From contig CAVNZM010000002.1 in the NCBI GenBank assembly GCA_963693365.1, positions 8,122,001 to 8,186,000 on the forward strand: a stretch of DNA of 64,000 bases, given 5' to 3'. Below, in pieces: positions 35,585 to 60,564 of the stretch. The translations under genes and the position numbers were made by a program. How positions within the stretch are numbered: position 1 is the stretch's first letter; every line of letters starts with the position of its first letter. The notes beneath the pieces are model-generated. The model did not search any database. It was not told where the DNA came from and worked only from the letters and a program-made list of their open reading frames with translations. This DNA comes from Amoebidium appalachense (lineage: Eukaryota > Ichthyosporea).

Positions 35585-37250
35585 TCAACGGGACCGCCTC
35601 TTGCTGATTTCCTTCTTCAAGTTGGAAACACGGCACTCTTGCTCGATCTGATCCGCACCTAAGAGCCAGGACATGTTCGGCACGTAAATCGAATCGATTG
35701 TGGGTTTGGGGCAAAGAGCCAAGGGCATTAGGTCGATTTTGGATGAACATATTGACACCTCGCACAAGCTCGTGTGGCCCTCGAACCCGCTCATCGTGCC
35801 GATTTTATCCACACGATAGAGTGCGAGTGATCGGATGGCAGGTATCTGTGTCAGTATGCTGATGTCCTCAATTCGTCGCAACCCCACAACTTCACATGGG
35901 TCAGCGCTGGGGCAGTGGCAGGCACACTGCCGAGTGAGCAAAGTGACGAGCAATGACGTATGGCGAGGCTTTTTAGGTTTGGGCTGTTGAGGGGGAATAG
36001 GGTGGTGCCACCGACGTGAAACAACTCAAGGCGGACGAGAGAGGTGGGTGGGCGGATAAGCTGTACGTCGGCATCGGGATCTCTTATTATCTCCAGGTTT
36101 TCTAGTGTCTTGCAGTGGGAAAGAAAAGAATAGGCTGATTGTTTCGAGAGCGGTGATCCGCTTAAAACTATCTTCCTGAGATGCTCGTGTGCTGATGTTG
36201 CTTTGATGGCCAGGTTACTTACTAGCTGCAGGTGTAGGACAGTAAGGTTGGGGAGGTGATCCAGATCCAACTCGTTGCCTGCAACAGTACCGTCCGTAGC
36301 TTCGCAATCACATGAAATTAGCTATATATGGGTGAGTGCTCTAAAGGGTGAGAGTGCATCAAGGCGCACGTAACCAAGAGAACAGAGTGTGAGGGATTTC
36401 AGTGCTTGTGTTTGGGCCAATAGAGATGATATCAGATTCGGTGCATCCAGGGGTAAAAAATGTTTGGAAGTGAGCTCAAACGACTCCAACTGTTGCATTT
36501 CAAAACGCGGTAGACCATTCGGCAACTGATCGGAGGACAGAGAGATGGTCCGTCGAACACGTCGGATTTTACGCGCTTGAGGTTTGGGCATGCGGTAAGG
36601 AGGTCGCTCAGCAGCTCACAGTTCTCGCTTTCGAAGTTTAGCCGACTTATCCTGCCGTTCGGTGCAAGTAGTGGTCGTCTAAAACCCGCTAGTGTGCTGG
36701 TAAACACCGCCGCATCTTCCATCTGTGTGCAATGTTTCCACACCATCTCAACCAATTGCAATTTCTTCTCAATACTCGGGCTGGTGCCCATGTTACCGAA
36801 GTTAAGGCTAACAGCACGCAATTTGCTTCCGACGGTTTCGACCAACGATGTGATGAGTTGTGTCCCAAATCTTTCCGGAACTTTCTCCCATGTCACACGA
36901 AGCCTTTCCAAATTTGGAAGGAGCGCAGTCTGACGAAAAGTAACCTTAACTGTTTTCCTGTGCTTTTCACGCAGGTCGCCCATCCAATCGATGTCCAGCA
37001 CCACCGTACCGATGGCCGCATGCCACGGTACCGACTCGGCAAACTTGTCCACCATCACATCATCACGAAAACCGTCGGGGCCAAAGGACACAGACACCGG
37101 GCCGGCCTGGGGGGACCGTGCAAGGGCGCAGAGGCGGCCGCAGACCAGCGAAAGAGTCTTGCGGTCGGCCAACGGCAGAAAGTGAATGATGTGGGTGATG
37201 AGCTCGGGGGGGAGGGCCAGGAGGGGGCTGTGCTCTGGGGGTAGGCACAC
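35585..37250 (-). pseudogene. F-box / leucine-rich-repeat protein, disrupted frame
   Basis: The frame entering at 37250 gives an F-box: LLALPPELITHIIHFLPLADRKTLSLVCGRL. It is followed by LRR-like sequence (LLPNLERLRVTWE, ISRLNFESENCELLSDLLTA, ALKSLTLCSLGYVRLDAL, HLPNLTVLHLQLVSN, SPNLKSLAIRHCSSL) and ends KKEISKRRSR. Such proteins are SCF ubiquitin-ligase receptors. Three breaks: a frame change at about 36540 in TCTCTCTGTC, an in-frame TAG at 36322-36324 (reading LTHI-stop-LISCD), and a second frame change at about 35895 (GACGAATTGAGG). No ATG is present in frame at the 5' end; CCTACCCCCAG at about 37226-37236 may be an acceptor from an upstream exon. There are no microsatellites in the 1.6 kb, in contrast to all neighbours. 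Pseudogene is favoured over three separate sequencing errors. Confidence 0.75.
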
Positions 37251-37410
37251 GTGTTACACACAGTTGGTGGGGTTAACCGTTAAACCGTACAAAAATGCCG
37301 CACAATCCCGCTTCTGAATAATCCCTCCCCCCTTCCACCTCCCCCCTTATAGCAACCATGCCTTTCAGGCGGGCGGGCGCGGGGGGAAGGGGGGGGGGGG
37401 GGGGGGGGGG
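37251..37410. other. Short spacer upstream of F-box gene
   Basis: Unique sequence followed by a poly(G) run (about 37389-37411) that forms the poly(C) tail side of the next Rep-A copy. Confidence 0.5.
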
Positions 37411-37768
37411 GTTTGAATGCGGAACACGGTACGAAGTACACATACACGACGAGAAGCATGGTGCAGGACACATGCAAAGGCAAACATTCAAGTATGCAAC
37501 ATCAGCCATGTGCACAGTATGCGTCATAAGCAGAGCCCATCCTCAGGGAGGACCCAAGTCATCAATTGCGTCTGAGTTTCGACCCCTTAGCCCGCGTATA
37601 TACGACACTCCAACTCAGACAGCAGCTTCAACTGAACTTGGGTGGGTCAACCCGTCTTGATCAAAGACGAGCAGGGTTGCTTATGCAAGCAAGGTGAGCA
37701 AAACGGTGAAGATGTGTGTGCAAACTAATGCAGTGCAGCGAAAAATGCGTATGTGCTTACAGATGCAC

Positions 37769-37770
<2 letters not shown>
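37411..37770 (+). mobile_element. Rep-A element copy
   Basis: GTTTGAATGCGGAACACGG to TTACAGATGCACGA, matching the first 360 bases of the 452-bp unit at 43521, with a few substitutions (for example CGACGAGAAGC for CGATGAGAAGC). Poly(G) flanks both sides: about 23 bases before and 32 after (37771-37802). The distal 90 bases of the unit are missing. Confidence 0.75.
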
Positions 37771-37803
<33 letters not shown>

Positions 37804-38097
37804 ATTCTCAAGAAAGCGCGCACGGGTGTGTGCAGAAAGAGAGAAAGGGAGGAGGAGGGGGAGGGACAAGGAGTGGGGGAGGAAGAGGGAAACGAGGAGG
37901 GGGAGGAGAAGGCGAGGAAGTCAGCGAGGGTGCATGTGTGTGCTAATGTGTATGTGTGTGTGCGTAATCATACGGCATAAGCGAGAAGATGCGTGTGCAC
38001 ATGCGCGTTTGTGTGTGTGAATGTGCGGGCGCCTTGAATGCGTCTGCCCGGCACAAAAATGTGTTTGTGCCTAGTGCAAAGGGGGGAGAGCCAGGTG

Positions 38098-38435
38098 GGA
38101 GCAGTGCAGACCACCATGACACTTTCGGCAACTGGGGTAGGTGGAAATGAGTGCAGAGATGCACACAGTTGATGCAGGACATATGGTGACACGTACACTG
38201 AACATGCTTCTCACTCTCTTCTTCGCCCGCTCCATGCTATCCGCCCCTAACGTGACCTGTGTGTGTGTGCGTGCGTGCGTGTGTGTGTGTGTGTGTGTGG
38301 GTGGGTGTGTGGGTGTGGGTGTGTTGGGGGCTGAAGCTCGCCCACTAACGTATGCCGAAGAAAGCAAGTCTGTCAATTCCAGAGACATTTCTTGCAATTG
38401 CAATTCACGTGTGCATGTGTTTGTGTGTGTGTGTG

Positions 38436-38478
<43 letters not shown>

Positions 38479-39003
38479 GTGTGTGCGTGTGTGTGTGCCT
38501 CTATGCGTGAGCATGCAGGTATGTGTGTGTTAGTGTGTGTGTGTGTGTGTGTGTGTGCGTGTGTGTGTATGTGTGTGTGCGTATACGCGTGCGTGCGTGT
38601 GCTTTCGTGTTTGTGTGTGTGTTTGTTTGTGTGTGTGTGTAGATTAAGAAAAGGAGCTTCGGAAACGGAGAGAGGGTGCGAGGGTGAGAGGGAGGACATG
38701 TATATAAAGCAGTGTGCACTACAGGTAAAAGCAAGAGATAAAGAGAGATGCACACACAGAGACATGTAGAAATAGAAAGTGCGCACTCGTTGGTCGGCAG
38801 TTCGAAGGGAACAAGGATTGAGGGTGGTTGAGGGGTGTGGGGAGGGGATAATGACTCACCTGCCCTTTTTCGGGTGTGGCTTCGCAGCAACATGGTGGCG
38901 GAGGAGGGGCAAAGGACGTTTCTTGTTGCAGTGGCTTATAATCGCGTAGTCGGTTTGGTTGTGCTCTGTTGAACTGGAAGGGGCAGCTAGGATCAGCTGG
39001 CAT
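38098..39003 (-). CDS. Unidentified gene, first exon clear, later exons tentative
   Basis: Exon 1 (39003-38860) opens MPADPSCPFQFNRAQPNRLR, has a PPPPPCCC segment and ends EKGQ at a perfect CAG-GTGAGTC donor. Candidate later exons: about 38395-38342 (reading LQEMSLELTDLLSSAY before GTTAGT), about 38260-38203 (after a (CA)n-CAG acceptor, reading TLGADSMERAKKRVRSMF), and one starting near 38125 after ACCCCAG. The phases of these joins are not all consistent, so the model is partial. I do not recognise the protein. The helical, charged middle part may be a coiled coil. An E2F-type palindrome lies 154 bases upstream of the ATG. Confidence 0.45.
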
Positions 39004-39156
39004 CACTTTGACGGTGCGTATTTCAAATTCTCCGCTAACGTTTTTTGATCGTGTTTAGTAAGTTATGTTTGTGTTTACACCAACTTGAAGGCGGCCGTCA
39101 TGCTGCTGTCGACGCCCTATCAACGACGCCCAGTACCATATATGGCAAAGAAGCAT

Positions 39157-39168
39157 TTTGGCGCCAAA
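39157..39168. promoter_or_regulatory. Perfect E2F palindrome TTTGGCGCCAAA
   Basis: Exact two-fold symmetric E2F site, 154 bases upstream of the start codon at 39003 (minus gene) and within 1 kb of the ORC6-like gene (+). A second, imperfect site TTTGGCGTCAAA is at 39617-39628. Confidence 0.55.
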
Positions 39169-39169
39169 T

Positions 39170-39278
39170 ACAAAGTCAGCAATTGGTGAAAGATCAGGCT
39201 GACCTTTGTTTGAATGCGAATCATCCGGCTGCACTCCTGGCTGCACGGCAGTATGATACCTTGGCGGATATGGTGTTC

Positions 39279-39338
<60 letters not shown>

Positions 39339-39697
39339 CTGACTCAGCGAGAAGTTCGACTGAGCACACCAAAGTTTCAACTTGCATGCCAACTTCAAGA
39401 CCAAATGAAAACCCTCCAATATAGAGTGTACCGATAATCTTACATCATATAGTCTTACTTGTGCCACCCCAACTTCTGCTACTTTTGACAAAAACTTTGA
39501 CTAAAATATATAAAACGCTCATGAATTCTCACCTTTTTGTGCAAATCCTCTTTGCCACTTATACGTATACTTGGTTTTGTTTCCAAAACGTTTATCTTCC
39601 CCAGCACGCGAGTTTCTTTGGCGTCAAAAAAAATGCCCAAATATATGATATGTCCCTTGCAGTCAGTTTTTTTCCCTTAGTCCGACGATGTTGTGGT

Positions 39698-39741
<44 letters not shown>

Positions 39742-40121
39742 GTGTGTGTGTGTGCGTGTGCGTGTGTGTGTGCGTCTGTGTGCGTGTGTGCATGTGTGTC
39801 CAAACATAGTCTTTTCGCTCTTGACAGAGTGCGGACTGAGTCTTAGTTAGTCGTACAGCCAAACTTTCCACAAGAATTCAAAGTTCACATCACTCGCATG
39901 AATATATAGATGATTGTAGGCTGGGTTGGTCGTGTGGGTTATGCATATTAGAGTGCAAAAGCAGCAGCTGCTGGAGGAAGGGTGGGGGGAGGGGGCGGGG
40001 AGGGGGGGGGTTCCGGGGGCGAAGGGGTTGGGGGGAGGAGGGGAGGGCAGCAACACATGGGAGTTATGATGTGCAAAAGAGGATCGCTCACGTGCACGGG
40101 TTACATGCAATTGCCCTGCAG
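39170..40121. other. Region 5' of the ORC6-like gene: poly(G), (GT)n and an open frame
   Basis: A plus-strand frame is open from about 39045 to 39437 across a poly(G) of about 54 bases (39282-39335) and ends QLQDQMKTLQYRVYR. It has no in-frame ATG before the poly(G) except at 39270, so coding is doubtful. (GT)n lies at 39698-39736. Upstream exons of the 40122-42582 gene should be here but none could be joined. Confidence 0.3.
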
Positions 40122-40206
40122 GCTCCACATTAAACCTCCCCCAGAAAGTTGGGTTCAACCTGAACGGCATGGCGAAAAAATGCATGGATTCCCTTTGCAC
40201 AATATT

Positions 40207-40294
<88 letters not shown>

Positions 40295-41411
40295 CGCACC
40301 CGTTGTGTTGTGTGTGTCTGTGTGTATGTGCCACATGCCACATGTGTGGGTGGGTGGGACTGCTATTTCCCAGTCTGAGACGGGACACAACTGTCACAGC
40401 CAATTGGAGGGTAACCCAAGGCCTCCTAAGTGGCATACCATGGAGGTCTTGGAGTAACCCCCCCTCCCCCCTCCCCCCCCCCCCCCCCCTCCCGCCTCAT
40501 TTGTGTGTGCAGGGGAGTTTCAAAGGGAGGGAGGGGGGAGGGGGGGGGGGGGGGGTAGTGCACGTGAAAAAATCTTTAGGTTGCACACGGGGATCTGGCA
40601 CCCTTTTTCGTTTCAGTGTCCCCCCACATAACCGGCCATGACACACGTGCACGATTGCATCTACAGGTTCTAATCACACACATATATGCTCATGATCAAA
40701 AGGGCACACAAAGAAGTTCAACGCAAGAGTTCGCTTGGAGGAGAGATGCAGAGGGCGTTATAATGCGAGTTTATAAGCAATATGTGTGTCTATTCTCCGA
40801 TAAGGGTTTACTGGATATGGGGATAATTTATGTAGGTGTGTGTGGGGGTGTTGGTGTAGGGTTTGCGCCGAAGGGGCCCGGTGGGGCTGGGGTGGGGGTG
40901 GGGGGGGGGGAGATAACTTAACTGTCGATAACCAGTAATGGTGTGGCTATATATAGTGTTGCACATGGACATGGTGCGTGTGCCGGCCCCCAGCACATGT
41001 GAGCATGTGCAACTGTGTGTATTTATTTGTCAGTGCACATTCATTTGAACATGTGATATATGTTGTTCAAACATTAAAGATCGAGAAGTCATGCATTCTA
41101 GCCAAACAGGCCCATGACAAAATTAGCTAGCTACATAATAACGTCTTCATCAACATTCGTATAACGGGTTATAAAGTGCATTTTTACAGATATGTGTTTT
41201 TTTCATGGGAATGAATGGGTTGCTTGAACAAAATTGAAGTTAACATGTTTCCAAAAACCTATGCACAGGGGTCTGATTAATCACATTCAACAACTTTTAG
41301 TGGGTCTTTCGTCAGATGCAATACAGCAACCACTTTCTGCTTCTTTCATGCTTTTTCTCTTGCTTCAAAATCGTACTTCAACTCACCCTAATATATCTAA
41401 AATGCGTTAAC

Positions 41412-41470
<59 letters not shown>

Positions 41471-41720
41471 ACACACCACCACCACAAACCCCCACCGCCA
41501 TACATTATGATTTTGATGATCACGCATCACACAGGCTTCATGATCCGCCAACCATACACCTTCGATATAGTTTTAAAAGCAGCCAATCAGCATCCGGTAG
41601 CTGCTGCCAGGGCTACTGCCTGTCTTGCAACTTTGCAAAAGTCCGACGACAGACCCTCCGATTTCAGAGCAGTCTGTAAGAATGCAAAAAATAATCGTAA
41701 GTTTATTCCTCCCCCCCCTC

Positions 41721-41757
<37 letters not shown>

Positions 41758-42582
41758 AAGGCATGTACACACATACCCCGTGTAAGACACAGATCAAATG
41801 CACACACACACATACAGACCCCCCCCCCCTTCCCCTCCCCTCCATCCCTCAACCCCTCAACGTTCTCCCCTTCCTCCCCTCCTCGTCCCCCTCCCTCCCC
41901 TATCTTTGTCCCCGGCCAAACAAAACCTTCCGGCCAAACCTATCCACCAACCTTCCACCAACACGAGCACACAGATTTACCACATGAATGATCCACGGCC
42001 CTCACAGCCCACATGCACACCCACAAACGCTAGCAAGAAATATAACACCAATATCCACAAAACTCAAGCATGCCCTGCCCTGCCCTACACACCAATTATC
42101 ATGATATCCTATAAACACCAGTTATCTTAATATTCCTAGTAAATACCATCGACAACAAGAGGTGTTTTGTTCTTGCTCTCATGCTAATAATGGTAAATCC
42201 TGATTCAGCTTTTTGGCTCGGATTTACTAGTGAACACATCCCTTTCCTCCTACCCCATCTCTCCTCCCCCCTTTTCCCCCACTTACCCCAACCCCACCCC
42301 ACACCATCCACTCCTTTCTTTCATCTCTCAGTAGGAATTGCATGTTTTGCATGTGGGGTTGGACAGTTCCCAGAGAAAGTAGGAGGGGCGTTAGAGGAGA
42401 AGAGGGGGGGGGGGGGGGGGGGGGTTTGTAGGGGGAGGGGGAAGGGAAAGGGGAGGGAAGGGGGGGGGGGGGGGGGGGGGGGGGAGGGGGGGGGGGGGGA
42501 GCACACACCTCGAATCTTTGGGGTGATGTTGCGCGGAGCAGTCGCAGCAGATTGGCTGTACGAGTCTCGGTTTCTTTTCTGA
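40122..42582 (+). CDS. Small gene with an ORC6-like exon; 5' end not found
   Basis: Exons 40122-40208, 41535-41696, 42332-42378 and 42502-42582 (TGA) join in phases 1,1,0. The first reads LNLPQKVGFNLNGMAKKCMD..CTIL; its KVxLxGM..K-(x)n-SL..ILG pattern is like the cyclin-fold repeat of ORC6 (for example VKLSGMSEKAY...SLQNVIG in plants). The next exon (IRQPYTFDIVLKAANQHPVA, then AARATACLATLQKS) is helical, and the donor ATC-GTAAGT is strong. The last two read LGIACFACGVGQFPEK and IFGVMLRGAVAADWLYESRF. ORC6 is the smallest origin recognition subunit. The similarity is to one short exon only, so the name is tentative. The first intron begins directly with (GT)n and the last acceptor sits in poly(G), which is unusual. 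Confidence 0.4.
40414..40452 (+). other. Imperfect hairpin homologous to the one at 60313
   Basis: CCAAGGCCTCC, a 15-base loop, then GGAGGTCTTGG: an 11-bp stem with one mismatch. The loop (TAAGTGGCATACCAT) resembles the corresponding bases at 60.3 kb. Confidence 0.6.
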
Positions 42583-42838
42583 CTGTGTGGGGGGGTATGG
42601 GGGTGTGTGTGGGCAAAAGCATAAGGGGGTGAATTGAACAACATGCAAGGACTAGGGGAAGTGCTGGTGTGTGTGTGTGTGTGTGTGTGCACGAGTTTGC
42701 CTGCATTTTCCTGTGTATCTGCATGTGTGTGTGTGTGCATGTGTGTGAGTGTGGGCGCTAAGGCAAGTGCTTTTGTGTGCACTTGTTTTGTGTATTTTCG
42801 TGTGCATGCATGTGTGTGTGTGTGTGTGCATGTCTGTT

Positions 42839-42901
<63 letters not shown>

Positions 42902-43107
42902 CGTTCATGTGTGTGTGTGTGTGTGCGCGCGCGTGCGTGCGTATGTGCTTGTGCGCACGTGCTTGCGTGTGGGGCGGCGTTAAAGAGAGGGTGAGGGGGT
43001 GAGGGGATGAGGGGGGGGGACGAGGGGGTTCTGGAGGGCGTTTGGGGGAGCCCAAGAGAGCGGATATAATATGGCAACTTATTGGCTGCAATGGGCTTCC
43101 AAAAGGC
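42583..43107. repeat. TG-rich degenerate microsatellite
   Basis: TG-rich sequence with (GT)n at 42841-42896, then G-rich unique sequence to the first Rep-C unit. No gene seen. Confidence 0.6.
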
Positions 43108-43265
43108 ACCAAACGGGAGTGTGTTTTAAACGCCACAACAAAGAAAAGAAAACCACAAAACCACAAAAGAAAACCACAGCACACCGACCTCACATGCAAA
43201 AACGAACACACACACGTGTCTGTGGGTGTGTGGGTGGGTGGGTGGGTGGTGGTGGTGGTGGTGGT

Positions 43266-43310
<45 letters not shown>

Positions 43311-45088
43311 TCTAGGGCGCTCATGGCAAGTATGTGACCCGGTCGAGGGAAGGAACAACGTGAAAGGGGGGAGTGTGTTTTAAACGCCACAACAAAGAAA
43401 AGAAAACCACAAAACCACAAAAGCAAACCACAGCACACCGACCTCACATGCAAAAACGAACACACACACGTGTCTGTGGGTGTGTGGGTGTGTGGGTGTG
43501 TGGTGGTGGTGGGGGGGTTTGAATGCGGAACACAGTACGAAGTACGCATACACGATGAGAAGCATGGTGCAGGACACATGCAAAGGCAAACATTCAAGTG
43601 TGCAACATCAGCCATGCGCACAGTATGCGTCATAAGCAGAGCCCATCCTCAGGGAGGGCCCAAGTCATCAATTGCGTCTGAGTTTCGACCCCTTAGCCCG
43701 CGTATATACGACGCTCCAACTCAGACAGCAGCATCAACTGAACTTGGGTGGGTCAACCCGTCTTGATCAAAGACGAGCAGGGTTGCTTATGCAAGCAAGG
43801 TGAGCAGAACGGTGAAGATGTGTGTGCAAACTAATGCAGTGCAGCGAAAAACGCGTATGTGCTTACAGATGCACGACACAGAGCAACCATGCCCGGTTGC
43901 ATGGAAGTAAAGATGTCTCCACACAGTGGTCTGTCCTGAAAGGACACCTCTGAAAGAAGACAGGGGGGGTTTGAATGCGGAACACAGTACGAAGTACGCA
44001 TACACGATGAGAAGCATGGTGCAGGACACATGCAAAGGCAAACATTCAAGTGTGCAACATCAGCCATGCGCACAGTATGCGTCATAAGCAGAGCCCATCC
44101 TCAGGGAGGGCCCAAGTCATCAATTGCGTCTGAGTTTCGACCCCTTAGCCCGCGTATATACGACGCTCCAACTCAGACAGCAGCATCAACTGAACTTGGG
44201 TGGGTCAACCCGTCTTGATCAAAGACGAGCAGGGTTGCTTATGCAAGCAAGGTGAGCAGAACGGTGAAGATGTGTGTGCAAACTAATGCAGTGCAGCGAA
44301 AAACGCGTATGTGCTTACAGATGCACGACACAGAGCAACCATGCCCGGTTGCATGGAAGTAAAGATGTCTCCACACAGTGGTCTGTCCTGAAAGGACACC
44401 TCTGAAAGAAGACAGGGGGGGTTTGAATGCGGAACACAGTACGAAGTACGCATACACGATGAGAAGCATGGTGCAGGACACATGCAAAGGCAAACATTCA
44501 AGTGTGCAACATCAGCCATGCGCACAGTATGCGTCATAAGCAGAGCCCATCCTCAGGGAGGGCCCAAGTCATCAATTGCGTCTGAGTTTCGACCCCTTAG
44601 CCCGCGTATATACGACGCTCCAACTCAGACAGCAGCATCAACTGAACTTGGGTGGGTCAACCCGTCTTGATCAAAGACGAGCAGGGTTGCTTATGCAAGC
44701 AAGGTGAGCAGAACGGTGAAGATGTGTGTGCAAACTAATGCAGTGCAGCGAAAAACGCGTATGTGCTTACAGATGCACGACACAGAGCAACCATGCCCGG
44801 TTGCATGGAAGTAAAGATGTCTCCACACAGTGGTCTGTCCTGAAAGGACACCTCTGAAAGAAGACAGGGGGGGTTTGAATGCGGAACACAGTACGAAGTA
44901 CGCATACACGATGAGAAGCATGGTGCAGGACACATGCAAAGGCAAACATTCAAGTGTGCAACATCAGCCATGCGCACAGTATGCGTCATAAGCAGAGCCC
45001 ATCCTCAGGGAGGGCCCAAGTCATCAATTGCGTCTGAGTTTCGACCCCTTAGCCCGCGTATATACGACGCTCCAACTGGTGGTGGGGT

Positions 45089-45130
<42 letters not shown>

Positions 45131-45331
45131 CTAGGGCGCTCATGGCAAGTATGTGACCCGGTTGAGGGAAGGAACAAAGTGAAAGGGGGGAGTGTGTTTT
45201 AAACGCCACAACAAAGAAAAGAAAACCACAAAACCACAAAAGCAAACCACAGCACACCGACCTCACATGCAAAAACGAACACACACACGTGTCTGTGGGT
45301 GTGTGGGTGTGTGGGTGGGTGGTGGTGGTGG

Positions 45332-45373
<42 letters not shown>

Positions 45374-45640
45374 CTAGGGCGCTCATGGCAAGTATGTGAC
45401 CCGGTTGAGGGAAGGAACAAAGTGAAAGGGGGGAGTGTGTTTTAAACGCCACAACAAAGAAAAGAAAACCACAAAACCACAAAAGAAAACCACAGCACAC
45501 CGACCTCACATGCAAAAACGAACACACACACGTGTCTGTGGGTGTGTGGGTGGGTGGGTGGTGGTGGTGGTGGGGGGTGGTGTTCTAGGGCGCTCATGGC
45601 AAGTATGTGACCCGGTTGAGGGAAGGAACAACGTGAAAGC
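43108..45640 (+). repeat. Rep-C tandem array (units of about 243-254 bp), interrupted by a Rep-A array
   Basis: Unit landmark GAGTGTGTTTTAAACGCCAC occurs at 43117, 43371, 45190 and 45433. Each unit continues with an A/C-rich part (AAAACCACAAAACCACAAAA), CACACCGACCTCACATGC, GTGTCTGTGGGTG, a GGT-rich part, poly(G) of variable length, and TCTAGGGCGCTCATGGCAAG ... GAAGGAACAA. The array is split between the second and third units by the Rep-A array at 43518-45079. The last unit has almost no poly(G). Confidence 0.88.
43518..45079 (+). mobile_element. Tandem array of Rep-A, 452-bp period, 3.4 copies, inside Rep-C
   Basis: GAATGCGGAACACAGTACG at 43521, 43973, 44425 and 44877. The three complete units look identical to each other; the fourth stops after TATATACGACGCTCCAACT. 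Unit order: tail end GGGGGGGTTTGAATGCGG, CACGATGAGAAGCATGG, AAGCAGAGCCCATCCTCAGG, GAGTTTCGACCCCTTAGCC, CCCGTCTTGATCAAAGACG, GAGCAACCATGCCCGGTTGC, and CTGTCCTGAAAGGACACC, a small palindrome near the end. Junctions between units keep seven G. No real coding capacity: the short frames recur only because the unit recurs. Confidence 0.92.
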
Positions 45641-45682
45641 GGGTGGGCAAAGAGGGTGGGGAAAGGGGGTGGGATTTTTTTT

Positions 45683-45730
<48 letters not shown>

Positions 45731-46123
45731 ATGTGTTATAGAGTACCAAGCACACATTCGCAACAGACTACACAATGCAGGTGCGCAAACCACATAAAGA
45801 GTAAGCGCAATACGCAGGACCGGAACTCGGGGGGTGGGGGGGGGGGGGGGGGGGGGGGGGAGGAGAGAGGCACAGACGTTTGCTTGATGATATATGGTGC
45901 ATGTTGGAATGGAGAGAGCCCAGGCCGGCAACCAACCGTGCAGAATAGCCACCCAGCCTGCATGCCATTGGTCAGAAATCACACGTGGGAAAGGGGCGGC
46001 GAGAAAGGGGGGGGGGGGGGGGGGGGGAGGGGGGGAGGGGGTGGCTGCAGAGGCCGCTTTGGGGAATAGGGGGATGGGGGGGGGGGGGGGGGGTGGAGGC
46101 ACTCGTGGGTTTGAAATTCACAC
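45641..46123. repeat. Poly(T)/poly(G) tracts and a diverged Rep tail
   Basis: Poly(T) then poly(G) at 45675-45729. Then 45730-45832 (AATGTGTTATAGAGTACCAAGC, GACTACACAATGCAGG, CATAAAGAGTAAGCGCAATACGC) matches the Rep-B tail order with many changes. Further poly(G) at 45836-45860, 46000-46030 and 46078-46093. Confidence 0.5.
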
Positions 46124-60046
<13,923 letters not shown>

Positions 60047-60189
60047 CCTACCCTCTGACCAGCGTGTGACTGTATGTGTGTGTGCTTTGAGCTTCTGCTA
60101 TGTTTTTGTTGTAAGCCACTGCGCTGTGTTAGGTAACGTAAACTGGACTGCTCTTCATCACGGCCTTATCATGCCGTATCATCATCAGA

Positions 60190-60345
60190 CAACACAACAA
60201 CAGGCTGCAGCCTCTGCCAAGCGAGGCCTTGCTGCCAAGTTAGTTGCCATGAAACGGTTGTCTCAGCCGCACGTAGTTATGTTTTTGGGGGTTTACGCAA
60301 AGAGAGACCAGCAAGGCCTCCTAAATAGCACACCAATTAGGAGGC
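60190..60345 (+). pseudogene. Protein kinase-like fragment
   Basis: Upstream of the TTI2 start, in the opposite direction, a frame reads AAKLVAMKRLSQPHVVMFLGVY. This resembles subdomains III-IV of tyrosine-kinase-like kinases (pattern ..I.xxLxHPNVVxFLGV). Only about 35 residues fit before the frame runs into a hairpin. No catalytic loop or DFG motif was found nearby, so it is a relic or an isolated exon. The similarity is short and could be chance. Confidence 0.28.
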
Positions 60346-60351
60346 CTTGGA
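60313..60351 (+). other. Perfect 13-bp hairpin
   Basis: CAAGGCCTCCTAA, a 12-base loop, then TTAGGAGGCCTTG. The sequence and loop resemble 40414-40452, so it is a dispersed small element or a shared RNA structure. Confidence 0.75.
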
Positions 60352-60564
60352 GACCAGTCTCAGGTATGGGGGGTTTTTGCTCGGAATATCCCCTCAGCGG
60401 TATATCATGATCACGTACATAGATGTCGGGTGATGACTATATATCAGGGTTTACTTTCTCTACACGACACCATAAAGACTACGAAAAAATTTCTTTTGAC
60501 TGGATTTATTCGACGGAAAGATATGCAAGTATGCACGGCATACTGAGAAGACAATAAAAAAACT

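Noticed and set aside
36577-37244. Plus-strand frames of 118 and 170 codons opposite the F-box gene
   Set aside because: Antisense shadows: the minus strand has clear F-box and LRR patterns, the plus strand none.
39045-39437. 130-codon plus frame across poly(G) as first exon of the ORC6-like gene
   Set aside because: No upstream ATG, a 54-base poly(G) in the middle, and it ends in a stop without a usable donor in the needed phase; kept only as a note.
43518-45079. CRISPR-like array
   Set aside because: Identical 452-bp units without spacers in a eukaryotic setting; a tandem mobile element explains it.
43787-45134. Recurring 60-84-codon frames in the Rep-A array
   Set aside because: They repeat only because the 452-bp unit repeats, exist on both strands, and differ between diverged Rep-A copies without codon constraint.
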